Source of the DNA: Planctomycetota bacterium
GTDB taxonomy: Bacteria > Planctomycetota > PUPC01 > JACPCR01
Direction: 5' to 3'
Length of the DNA: 64,000 nt
Assembly: GCA_016179685.1 (NCBI GenBank)
Contig: JACPCR010000073.1
Span: 62,001 to 126,000, forward strand
Positions 15,520-24,700 of this stretch are shown here, piece after piece (positions within the stretch are counted from its first letter, which is position 1; every line of letters begins with the position of its first letter). A model generated the notes under the pieces. The model ran no database searches, was not told the DNA's origin, and was given only the letters and a program-made list of their open reading frames with translations. The position numbers and the translations under genes are program-made.

Positions 15520-18500
15520 ATGCAAATCCTGAACTCGATCCTTCTTGCCTGTTTCGCACTCGGCCCCCTCCTCCCCGTCCGGATCGCGGACGCCCGCGAG
15601 TCGCCTACCTCCGACGGGCCCGTTTCGCTCCTGGACGAGCCCGTCTTCCGCGTTCCTCTTCTCAGGAAGCTTCCGGTGATCGACGGGCAATTCTCGGCCG
15701 GCGAATGGGAAGACGCCTCCGCCCTTTCGGCGTTCTGGTCCAGCAATGCCTTGCCCGACGAGCCGCCCTATCCCGCCTACAAGCATCTGGCCCCGCCGCA
15801 GCTCCAGTCCCAGGTCTTTGCCGGCTTCGACAAGGAGAGCCTTTACCTGGCCTACGTCGTGTTCGTCTACCCTGAAAACGCGTGGTTGAAGGCCCATGGC
15901 CGTTTCCCGGACGTCTACAACCACCCGCTGTACGGCCTGATGGGCGACGATCACGTCGAGATCGAGCTTCGGCCCCATTTCGATCTCACCCAGGGCTACC
16001 TGATGGGGATGTTCAAGTGGTTCATCAACCCGACGGGCGTCATGTCGGACCAGCACTGGTCGCCCAAGGAAGGCGAGGGCCGCACCTGGCAGTCCTCGGC
16101 GGTGGTCCGCTCAGGCATCACCAGCAGCTCCTGGCACGTCGAGATGAAGATTCCGCTCCTGGCGATGAAGGTCCGCGGCTACGCCGAGAAAGACGCGCAG
16201 GGCCAGGAATACCTGAAACTCCCTCCGCCCGACCAGACGGCCTATCGCTGCTGGTTCAAGAACGGCATCGGGGGCGCCGGTCACTACGTGGTGCTCTTCG
16301 ACCAGCATATCTGGAACACGACGAAGACCAAGCTCGTGCTGGACTCCCAGGCCGTGGGTTTTCAAGTCCTGGACCTCGGCCCCTTCATGGACGACGTCAT
16401 CGACGTCCGCGTTGCCCTCAAGAACCACAACGTCCAGTCCGAAAGCGTTCTCCTGGGTTTCTTCGTGGAAAACGCCGAAGGGCTCATTTACAGCAGCTTT
16501 TCCGATCCGAGCACCCAGGAGGGGCTTTTGGAGCTGGTCCCGGGCGAGGCCAAGCCCATTCGCCTCCAGAAGAAGTTTCCCGGCATCTCGAAGCAGGACA
16601 ACTTCCTGTGGTTCGACGTGCGGACCGCGGGCCGGCCCGCCAAGGTCCTGTTCCAGAATCGCCTGGCCCGTTTCCATTCTGCGGACCCCGGCCCGCCGCT
16701 GCATCGTTGGCGCGAGATCAAGGTGGAGAGCCTGGCCGGCCTGCGTCCCCCGAAGAAAGACTTTGATTTCCGTTACCAGTATTCGCCCTATACGCGCCGT
16801 TTGTTCGGTTTCGTGGACAAGGGAATCCGCGGGGCGAACGAGGAGGCCCGCCGCGCCGTCGAGGCCAAGCTCACGCTCCTCGAGGCCAACGAAGACGAGA
16901 ATGTGATCGAGGAGAGAACCGTGCCCTTTCAGCGCGACTACGCCACCGTTCTGCTCGACCTGCCCGCCCTCAAGGTCGGCTCGTACAAGGTCTCCCTCCT
17001 CCTCTTCGACGCCAACCAGCGCATCGTCGGCGAACGCAACCCTTCGCCGTTCTACGTCGGCCAGTTCCCCTGGGAGAAGAACACCCTGGGCCTCGAGGAC
17101 GTCGTTTGGGAGCCTTTCGAGCCCGTGCAGCTCCGGGATGAGACGTTCGAGACGGTCCGGCACGTGTACACGTTGACGTCCTCGGGCCTGCCCGCCCAGA
17201 TCGGGATCAAGCCCGACGTGCGGGAACTACCCCTGGAGAAGCGCGTTGACCCGGGCAGCGTGACGGCGGAGGAGCTGGCCGCGCGGGGCCGTGGCCCCCA
17301 GTTTCGCGCCCCGATGCGACTCGAGGCCGTCGTCCAAGGCCAAAGGCTCTCCGCTCAGGTCGTCGAGCCCGCCAGACCCGTCCGCCAGTGGAAAAGCGAG
17401 CTGGAACTGGCCTCGAGGCTGAAGATCGGGCCCCTCGACGTCCGCCTGACCTCCCAGTACGACTGCGACGGCGCGATGACCTTCCGGCTCGACTACGGCG
17501 CGGACCCGCCAGCCGAGGTGGATTCCTTCGAGCTGCTCCTGGACGTCGCTGGACCCGTCGATACCCGCGTCGGCGGTGAATACGGCATGCTCCCCTCCTC
17601 CGGCATCGATCTCGCACTCCCCATGGAGGAAGGCATCGTGTGGGACAGCGCCAACCCGTCACACCTCGAGCCTCCGGAGCTTTACTACTCCCGCTTCGTC
17701 CCCTTTTTCTTCTTCGGGAACGGCGACCGCGGCTGGACGTGGCTTGCCGACAGCGACCGGGCATGGATTCTCGACCGGACGGGTTCGACCATGACGATCG
17801 AGCGCGACGCCAATCTGCGGGTCACCTGGCGCGTCAAGTTCATCAACCACACCGCCGCCGTATCCGGCCGCCGCTCCCTCGCCTTCGCCCTGTTCACCCA
17901 CCCGGCGAAGCCCAAGGAGGCCGGCTACCGCCGCATCGCCTGGCTCGACTGGCGGCCCGAGAAGTACGCCGGGAAACAGCTCCAGTGTCTTCCCAACGAC
18001 GGCCCCTGGGGCATCGACGGCAGCGACGAGACTTTTCAGTATTTCCTCCGAACCTATCCCCGGGGCGCCCCGAGGCTTTATATCAACAGTTGGGTCAACT
18101 CCGGCATCCCGGAGCTGCAGAAGGGCGCGTACAACGGCGAATGGCTGCTCGACTCCAGCGCCGCGGTCGATCGGACCCCGCTCGACGACAAGGGCGGGTA
18201 CGGGCAGCCCTGGAGCCGGCCGGGCGCCGGCCAGGTCGGCATCGCCTGGGGCCCGAGCTGGGAGGACTACTTCACCTACCACCTCGAACGCCAAATCCGC
18301 ATCGGCAAGGTGCCGGGCTGGTGGTGGGACGAGGTCTTCGTCCCTGCTCGCACCGAGAACGTCGCCTCCGGGCAGGCCTACCTCCGCAATCCGGGCGAGG
18401 TGGGCGAGAACGAGCTGCCGTGGCAGTCCAACTTCGCCAGCCTGAACTTCCGCAGCCTCCTCAAGCGGCTCGCCAGGCTCTGCAAGAAGAACGAGATTCC

Positions 18501-19518
18501 CAACGTCACCTCGCTCTGGGCGACCTCTCAGACCACGTTCGAGTCCTATGCCAGCGATTCCGAGCTGGTGGAAAGCGCGGCGGCGTACTCCCTCTCCTAC
18601 GACATCGACAACATCACGCGCTATCCCATCTCGCTATTCCGCTACGCCGCCAACACGTGCAAGGGCCTCACCACGCGGATCAAGCCGGGCCTCGCCGGCC
18701 AGAAGGCAGGCGTCCTCATGCCGGGCGACGACCCGCGTCTGGACCGCGCCGTGCTGGGCCGAGCCCTGCTTCACGACATCGGCGTTTTCCCCGAGATGGC
18801 GAACTCCGAACAGCTCCTGCGCATCGTCCGGATTCTCCATTCCTTCGGCATCTTCGACGAGGAGCAGACGGAGATGATCCCGTACTGGCGCAGCCTGACT
18901 CACTGCCGATACGGGGAGGCCTACTCCGGCGACGCTTTCGAGCTGGCCGCGGACAACCCCTTCTCCCGCGTTTACGTCACCATCTACCGCCGGCCCCACC
19001 GCGAGGCGGGTGGACGGAAAGGCTACCAGGCCCTCTTCGTCATTCACAACGAAAATGGCCAGCCCGTGCGCGGCCGCCTCCACCTTTTCCAGCCGGATGC
19101 GCTGCTCGGGGGGCCGAACAACCTCCGGCCCCGAGACATCTACCGCCAGGTTTCCGTTCCTCCGTCGCTCACTCTGGTCACTCACTGGGAGGGTCAGTTC
19201 GGCCACGCGGGCCACGCCGCCCTGGCCGACCTCGAATTCCTCGGCTGCGTCAGCAAGGCCACGAAGGCGCAACGCGAGTCCTTCGTCGAGAACGAAATCT
19301 ACGGCCCCATCTACGTACCTGCCCATGATTTCCGCCTCCTTCTTGCCCGGTTCGACCCGGGCCAGGACGAGAAGCCCGCGGCGGTGGAAACCGAAGAGGA
19401 ACCCTGGTGGAAGCAGCGCGAGGAGGTGATGAGCCAGACCTGGTGGAAGCATTGGAAAGACGTGCCGAAGCAATGGAATCGGGAGACCCGTCCCGATGGG
19501 AAGAAGGAGACCCCATGA
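15520..19518 (+). CDS. Giant secreted glycosidase-like protein (CBM9-like N-terminus, DUF6067-like core)
   Basis: A 1332-residue exported protein with signal peptide MQILNSILLACFALGPLLPVRIADA. Residues about 40-300 look like a CBM9/DOMON-like carbohydrate-binding domain (LPVIDGQFSAGEWEDASALSAF, SLYLAYVVF, DDHVEIELRP, WHVEMKIPL). Later segments resemble the DUF6067/GH123-related group: GGEYGMLPSSGIDLALPMEEGIVWDS, FFFFGNGDRGWTWLADSDRAWILD, and a putative TIM-barrel strand GKVPGWWWDEVFVPART carrying an Asp-Glu pair. The protein at 21729-25838 shares the second half of this architecture. It overlaps the MORN-like gene by ATGA, so the two are coupled. Extracellular polysaccharide cleavage is likely but unproven. 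Confidence 0.8.
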   Translation: MQILNSILLACFALGPLLPVRIADARESPTSDGPVSLLDEPVFRVPLLRKLPVIDGQFSAGEWEDASALSAFWSSNALPDEPPYPAYKHLAPPQLQSQVFAGFDKESLYLAYVVFVYPENAWLKAHGRFPDVYNHPLYGLMGDDHVEIELRPHFDLTQGYLMGMFKWFINPTGVMSDQHWSPKEGEGRTWQSSAVVRSGITSSSWHVEMKIPLLAMKVRGYAEKDAQGQEYLKLPPPDQTAYRCWFKNGIGGAGHYVVLFDQHIWNTTKTKLVLDSQAVGFQVLDLGPFMDDVIDVRVALKNHNVQSESVLLGFFVENAEGLIYSSFSDPSTQEGLLELVPGEAKPIRLQKKFPGISKQDNFLWFDVRTAGRPAKVLFQNRLARFHSADPGPPLHRWREIKVESLAGLRPPKKDFDFRYQYSPYTRRLFGFVDKGIRGANEEARRAVEAKLTLLEANEDENVIEERTVPFQRDYATVLLDLPALKVGSYKVSLLLFDANQRIVGERNPSPFYVGQFPWEKNTLGLEDVVWEPFEPVQLRDETFETVRHVYTLTSSGLPAQIGIKPDVRELPLEKRVDPGSVTAEELAARGRGPQFRAPMRLEAVVQGQRLSAQVVEPARPVRQWKSELELASRLKIGPLDVRLTSQYDCDGAMTFRLDYGADPPAEVDSFELLLDVAGPVDTRVGGEYGMLPSSGIDLALPMEEGIVWDSANPSHLEPPELYYSRFVPFFFFGNGDRGWTWLADSDRAWILDRTGSTMTIERDANLRVTWRVKFINHTAAVSGRRSLAFALFTHPAKPKEAGYRRIAWLDWRPEKYAGKQLQCLPNDGPWGIDGSDETFQYFLRTYPRGAPRLYINSWVNSGIPELQKGAYNGEWLLDSSAAVDRTPLDDKGGYGQPWSRPGAGQVGIAWGPSWEDYFTYHLERQIRIGKVPGWWWDEVFVPARTENVASGQAYLRNPGEVGENELPWQSNFASLNFRSLLKRLARLCKKNEIPNVTSLWATSQTTFESYASDSELVESAAAYSLSYDIDNITRYPISLFRYAANTCKGLTTRIKPGLAGQKAGVLMPGDDPRLDRAVLGRALLHDIGVFPEMANSEQLLRIVRILHSFGIFDEEQTEMIPYWRSLTHCRYGEAYSGDAFELAADNPFSRVYVTIYRRPHREAGGRKGYQALFVIHNENGQPVRGRLHLFQPDALLGGPNNLRPRDIYRQVSVPPSLTLVTHWEGQFGHAGHAALADLEFLGCVSKATKAQRESFVENEIYGPIYVPAHDFRLLLARFDPGQDEKPAAVETEEEPWWKQREEVMSQTWWKHWKDVPKQWNRETRPDGKKETP

Positions 19519-20336
19519 TTCCTCCCGTTCTGCTCGTCCTGCTCCTTCACTCCTCCTCGGGAGAGCCCCTCCCGCTTGCGCCCGGCTCGGAGCTTCCGTC
19601 GAATCTCGACCCGAACGCCACGGCCATCCTTCTCGAGTTCCGAAAGTCGCTGCCCGCGGGCTACACGCTCCGGCCCGCTTTCAAGCAGGAATTCTCCCAG
19701 AAGCACGAGAAGGTCGTCTCGCGGCTGATGGCCGTCACGCCCGTGGACCCCGACGGGCGCGCGGACGGAAACGAACTTCACTATGAGGGTCAGAACATGG
19801 TCCGCACGGTGCCCTTCGTTCAGGGGGTCAAGGAGGGCGTCGAGTATCGCTACGATGTTTCGTGGGAGGGGGGGCGGCACCTGCAAGTGGCCACCGCCGA
19901 GATTCCCTGGAAACAAGGCAAAATCGAAGGGGTGAAAAAGCTCTCGTACCCCACCGGCCAAATCCGCAGCGAAACCCCGCACGCCAACGGCGTCCCCCAT
20001 GGGGTCGCCAAGGAATACGACCTCCCGGGCAAACTGGTGAAGTCCACCCCTTACGAGAACGGCATGCGGCACGGCGAGATGGTGGACTACTGGCCTTCGA
20101 CCGGGAAGCCGAGCCGGATCATCCCTTTCAAGTCGGACCGCATCGAGGGCGTGATTCGTGAGTTTTACGATTCCGGCAAGCTGAAGAAGGAGCTTCCCGC
20201 CCGCGGCGATCGCTTCCACGGCGTGGAGAAGCACTATGACGAGGAGGGAAAGCTCATCAAAAAGCGTTTCTGGCTTGATGACCAGGAGGTGCCTGAAGCC
20301 GAGTTCCGGCAGGGGATTCCCGGTGCGGCGTACTGA
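19515..20336 (+). CDS. Secreted MORN-type repeat protein
   Basis: A 273-residue protein beginning MIPPVLLVLLLHSSSGEPLP, a short signal peptide. The C-terminal 170 residues contain at least four MORN-2-like repeats, of the form GxxxGxxxxYxxxGKLxxxxxxxxGxxHG: GQIRSETPHANGVPHGVAKEY, GKLVKSTPYENGMRHGEMVDYW, GKPSRIIPFKSDRIEGVIREFY and GKLKKELPARGDRFHGVEKHY. Such repeats occur in bacterial surface and YwqK-type proteins. The start at 19515 is set by the ATGA overlap with the upstream gene and the ribosome site GAAGGAGA. A strong hairpin follows the stop. Co-expression with the giant glycosidase-like protein suggests an extracellular or periplasmic role; exact function unknown. Confidence 0.82.
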   Translation: MIPPVLLVLLLHSSSGEPLPLAPGSELPSNLDPNATAILLEFRKSLPAGYTLRPAFKQEFSQKHEKVVSRLMAVTPVDPDGRADGNELHYEGQNMVRTVPFVQGVKEGVEYRYDVSWEGGRHLQVATAEIPWKQGKIEGVKKLSYPTGQIRSETPHANGVPHGVAKEYDLPGKLVKSTPYENGMRHGEMVDYWPSTGKPSRIIPFKSDRIEGVIREFYDSGKLKKELPARGDRFHGVEKHYDEEGKLIKKRFWLDDQEVPEAEFRQGIPGAAY

Positions 20337-20339
20337 CCC

Positions 20340-20384
20340 GTACACCGGAACGGGATGTGTTGGGGGAATCCCGTTCCGGCGTAC
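20340..20384 (+). terminator. Hairpin after the MORN-type gene
   Basis: GTACACCGGAACGGGA (20340-20355) pairs with TCCCGTTCCGGCGTAC (20369-20384) with one mismatch, three bases after the stop codon. There is no T-run, so it may block exonucleases or be a repeat instead of a classical terminator. Confidence 0.55.
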
Positions 20385-20752
20385 GAGAGGAGGCGACCTT
20401 GTCCACGCCGCGTCAGGCCAGACGCCGACCCGAGGAGAGACCCGCCGATGAGGCCCAGAGCAGCCGCAAAAACCTCGGGATCCTTTCCCCGGCCTCAAGA
20501 ATGACTGTAGCTATCTCATTTGTTGACAACGCATTACTTTCTCCCGAGGGCGAGACGCCTTCGCTCCCAGGGGAGGTTTCTGCGGTTGCTCCAAGAGATG
20601 AGGTGAGAGATGAGGAATGCGAAAGGACTCGAAGAGCACGAAGGGGTTACAGAACGAAGCGTGAACATAGGCACGCCGAGCGTGCCGACCCACCTGCCCT
20701 GTCTGCGCCGCGAGCGTCGCGGCAGGCAGGCGCGCCGTGCGCCGTTTTCACG
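20385..20752. repeat. Intergenic region with GCAGGCAGG element
   Basis: No gene is seen. Positions 20694-20745 contain CACCTGCCCTGTCTGCGCCG followed by CGAGCGTCGCGGCAGGCAGG, the same palindromic family as 5705-5855 and 62403-62437. The remainder has short GAGGGCGAGACGCC-like pieces with no recognisable role. Confidence 0.6.
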
Positions 20753-20788
20753 TTGACGAGATGCGGGCGAGAAACCATAATGGTTTCT
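20753..20788 (+). promoter_or_regulatory. Promoter with overlapping operator for the FitA/VapC-type pair
   Basis: TTGACG (20753-20758), a 17-bp spacer and CATAAT (20776-20781) form a good sigma70 promoter. A perfect 19-bp palindrome AGAAACCATAATGGTTTCT (20770-20788) is centred on the -10 box, as expected for autorepression by a ribbon-helix-helix antitoxin. The palindrome is seen directly; binding is inference. Confidence 0.75.
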
Positions 20789-20808
20789 TTTCGGTTGTGG
20801 AGATTGAT

Positions 20809-21054
20809 ATGCCCACGACGTTGACTCTAAAGAACATTCCGGATGCTGTGTATGACCGATTGAAGCTTTCTGCTGAAGCGCACCGGCGCAGCATGAACAG
20901 CGAAGCGATTGTGTGCCTTGAGGCGGTGCTGTTGCCGGCCAAGGTGGCGCCCACTGAGCGGTTGGCGCGTGCACGTGAGCTGCGTGCTGCCTTGCCAAAG
21001 GGAAAGTTCCGAGCGCGTGACATCGATGCCCTGAAGCGTGAGGGTCGCTCATGA
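20809..21054 (+). CDS. Ribbon-helix-helix antitoxin (FitA/VapB-like)
   Basis: An 81-residue protein with the N-terminal Arc-type RHH fold: PTTLTLKNIPDAVYDRLKLSAEAHRRSMNSEAIVCLEAVL. The C-terminal tail (ARELRAALPKGKFRARDIDALKREGRS) is basic and disordered-looking, the part that normally wraps the cognate PIN toxin. The start at 20809 is chosen because the RHH strand begins directly after it and a GGAG sits ten bases upstream; a longer in-frame extension would read through the operator. It overlaps the PIN toxin gene by ATGA. It should neutralise the toxin and repress its own promoter through the 19-bp palindrome at 20770-20788. Confidence 0.9.
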   Translation: MPTTLTLKNIPDAVYDRLKLSAEAHRRSMNSEAIVCLEAVLLPAKVAPTERLARARELRAALPKGKFRARDIDALKREGRS

Positions 21055-21446
21055 TTGTGGTGGACTCCAACGTGCTGGCATACCTCTACCTGCCGGGCGA
21101 ACACACCGCGGACGCCGAGGCACTGCTCGAGCGGGACCCGGAGTGGACAGCCCCCGTGCTGTGGCGTAGCGAGTTCCGCAACATTCTGGCGGGCTACTTG
21201 AGGCGCAAGACCCTCACCTTTGATCAAGCGTGCAGCCTGCAAAGCGAGGCAGAAAGCCTGCTAGCGGGCCAGGAATTCGACGTCGACTCACACGCTGTGC
21301 TTGAACTGGTGCGGGACAGCGATTGCTCGGCATACGACTGTGAGTTCATCGCGCTGGCAGCCAAGCTCAACACGAAGCTGGTGACGGTGGACAAGAAGCT
21401 ATTACGTGCATTCCCGAAACGCGCGGTGGCACTTGCTGCGGGCTAA
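21051..21446 (+). CDS. PIN-domain ribonuclease toxin (VapC/FitB-like)
   Basis: A 131-residue PIN-domain protein, the toxin of a type II toxin-antitoxin system, which cleaves RNA. The acidic residues are all present: Asp5 in IVVDSNVLAYLY, Glu41 in WRSEFRNIL, Asp96 in SAYDCEFIALA and Asp114 in KLVTVDKKLL. It begins within the antitoxin stop (ATGA) and has no independent ribosome site that stands out, so translational coupling is expected. Length is normal and the active site looks intact. Confidence 0.92.
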   Translation: MIVVDSNVLAYLYLPGEHTADAEALLERDPEWTAPVLWRSEFRNILAGYLRRKTLTFDQACSLQSEAESLLAGQEFDVDSHAVLELVRDSDCSAYDCEFIALAAKLNTKLVTVDKKLLRAFPKRAVALAAG

Positions 21447-21728
21447 CGTCAAGGGTCAGCCTCCAAGCTTCTGCGAGGTCGGCTGGGCCCTCTTGTTGGG
21501 CTACCTATGACTCCTGGTGCAAACCCGCGGAATTAGGACTCACTCATCATCTGCCCGGAATCATGTCAAATCGAACCAGGAAGAGCACGCGCTTCGTGTA
21601 GTCAATGGTCACCGCGCACAGCGACACAAGCGGCTGGCCGCACTTCCGGCGATTCATCCGGACCCACCCTCGAACCATCGGTTCAAGTAGATCGGCAGGG
21701 AGTCGCGCGGCACTATTCCTGTACCGAT
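21447..21728. other. Intergenic region, possible short coding remnant on minus strand
   Basis: No intact gene. On the minus strand around 21660-21555 a short open stretch ends in LTIDY-like text (AVTIDYTKRVLFLVRF), which resembles the C-terminal tail of a retropepsin-like protein, but it is too short to trust. The start of the next gene is poorly defined in this region. Confidence 0.35.
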
Positions 21729-24700
21729 GTGCTGGCTTTCCTCGTCCTTGCCGCCGGTATCCCTCGCCCCAGCCTGGCCGGGGAGGTCTACCGCGAGGTA
21801 CCCGTTCGTATTGATCCCATCCGGCCCCGGCCCATCGACGACCTCACCTTCGTCTCGTGGAAATTCGAGAAGAAGGAAGCGACGGACGACACCCTGTGGG
21901 CCAACCTCGGCGAACTGCGTGGCGGTGCGAAATCCGCCGCGGCGTCCGGCCGCTTCGGCCAGGCCCTCACCCTCTCCGGCGGCGGCGACGGCGTCTTCAT
22001 CCCCCGCATCCTGGGCCTCAAGAAGGCCATGAGCGGAGGCATGACCATCGAATTCTGGGTACGCATCGAGGAATTCCCCGAGACGGCCCAATGCCTCCTC
22101 CACCTCGCCTCCTCCACCGAAGAACCAGCCGCACGCCTCGAAATCCTGCCCGGCGGGAAGCTGCGCCTCCTCAGCGCCGGCCTGCCCGACACGACCTCTG
22201 AGCAAGCCCTACCCGCCCGGACATGGGTCCACCTCGCCCTTGCCCCGCACGTCCATTACCAGGAAAATCACATCGTCGTCGATGCCAGCGGCGCAGCCGT
22301 CTTCCTGAATGGACGGCCCTTCCTGACCGCCTTCTCCGAGCATGTCGGCACCGTCTTCCCCCCGGCATGCCTCGTCGATGCTTTCAGCCTCGGCAACAAC
22401 CTGGAATTCCGCTCTGGCTTCAGGGGTCTCATCGACGAGTTCCGCCTCACCGGGGCCACCCTCACGTTTTATGAGGTCGCCGAGCAACCCTGGGTTGCTG
22501 CCCGCCGTTCCCTCCCGCTCGCGCGGTCTGCCGGGGCATTCCGCGACCCCGGGGCCCTGGTCTTCGAGGCGTCTTTCGAGGCGTTTCAGGCCCCGGCCGA
22601 CGCCGCAGCCGTTCCGATGCCCGAGGATCACGACCCCATCTCGGCCGGCGCGGCCGCCGAAGGCCTCGACCTCGAAAATCCGACCGAGGAGGGCGGCCGC
22701 CAAGAGGAGGCTGCTTCGACCGAGGTCATTCAGCCGCCCCAAGCGCTTCAGGCCCCTCGGGAAAGGAAGGTCGAACCGTGTCCCGGCGTCAAGGAGCAAG
22801 GCGTTCTCATCAGCGGGCGCACCCTGACCCTGCCTTTCCAGCCCGGTGCGGACTTCAGCCTTGCCGCCGGCACGCTCGAACTCTGGTTCAAGCCCGGCGA
22901 CTGGGACAATCTCACCATGCGCCCGGGCTCGAACAGCAAGCTCCAGTACAAGAACACCCGGCTACACCTTCTCACCCTTTATGGAAGGCCCCGGGCAGGT
23001 GAGGGCGAGCCTCAACCCCTCGTAAGACTCTACGCCGATCTTCTCCGGCCCGAATTCGAATTTCCCTTCCCTCTCATGCCCCATCGCTGGACTCACGTCA
23101 CCCTCATCTGGGGCAAGACAGTCCAGAACTACCAACCCAACCTCTACCTCGATGCCCATTGGGTCAGCTACAGCTACCGGATCGGCATCTGCTACCGGGC
23201 GGCGGACGATGTCCTCGAAAAGTTTGCACCCGCCTTCTTCGTCCTTGGGAACGATCGCGAGACGTCCTTCGACGAGATGCGTTTCTACTCCTACCCCTTC
23301 ATTGCCCAGGAGGTGGAAAACGCCCATGCCGATTTCGTCGGCGCTGACCTGAAAGCCCTTCAGCCCGCCGAGTGCTCCTTCGACTACCGCTACAGCCTCG
23401 GACTGCTGCGCGCCGGAATCCAGGCCCTTCTCACCGACAACTCCGCCGTCACCTCCGCCAAAGTCTCCCTGAACCTTCCCCACAAAAACCGCAGCATCGA
23501 GGTCTCCCTCTCTTCCTGGACCGAAGGCAAAGGCGTAGCAGAATTCCAGGTCGGACAGCTCCCCGAAGGTGTTTACCCCTTTCAAGGCAAGCTTTTAGAC
23601 CAGAATGGCCGAGAACTCGCCTCCTTCCAGAGTTCCTTCCACCGCATGCCCGTGCCCTGGCTCGGCAACCGACTCGGCCTCGCCGATACCCCTCCGCCGC
23701 CCTTCGAGCCCGTCACGGTCCAGGGCAATCGGGTCGCCGCCGTGGGACGACAATACACCGTCGCTCCCTCCGGCCTCTTCAGCTCCATTTCCGTCCTCGG
23801 GGAAGAGATTCTCTCGGCTCCCATCCACTTCCGGCTCGTCTCCGGCGGGCAGGAAGGCACTTTCTCCAGCACAACGCCCGTCCGTTTCGGCCCCTGCGTG
23901 CCCACGCAAACAAGCTGGGAAGGCTTTGTGGAAGCACCTGGACTTTCCATTCGAGCCCAGACCCGTTTCGAATACGACGGCATGGCCCGGTACGAGCTGC
24001 AGGTCCGGCCCACCGGCGGGAAACCCGCCACGGTTGACCGACTCTCTCTGCTGATCCCGTTCCGGCCGGAACACGCCGAATTTCTTCATGCCCTGCCGAT
24101 CAGCGGCAATTTCCACAACGAGCCCGCGGGCTGCCTCCCCCCAGGCCATGGCGTCGTGTGGGACAGCCTATCTCTCGGGAAACTTCCCCTCGGCAACTTC
24201 GTCCCCATGGTCTGGCTCGGAGGCATGCTCCGCGGCCTCTGCTGGTTCGCCGACAACGACCAGGGCTGGATGCCGCTCGACGGCGAGCCAGCCGTCACCA
24301 TTACCCGCGAGAAGGATGCCGCCATCCTCGGCCTGCACTTCATCAGCGCGCCCTTCCGGCTTGAAGAGCCGCGCCGCATCGTTTTCGGCCTTCTGGCCAC
24401 GCCGCCCAAGCCGCTTCCCGCAGATTACCGCCAGTGGAATCGGGGCCGGCAGGACCGAGTCGGCCCCATCGGCGGCCGCCTGACGAGCTGCGAGGCCTTC
24501 GCCCCATGGATCGTCCCCCCGAAGCTGGGCGTCATGGACTATTGGCCTCGAAACTACGACTGGGCCTTCGCCGAGCGGGCAGCACAGACCCAGCGCAAGG
24601 CCAATACGGGCAAGTACCCCATCGGCGCAGCCCTCGTGCTTTACCACGACCGCCGGTGGACGCCGGCCCCCCGGGACAGCAGTTACTTTTCATGGGAGTG

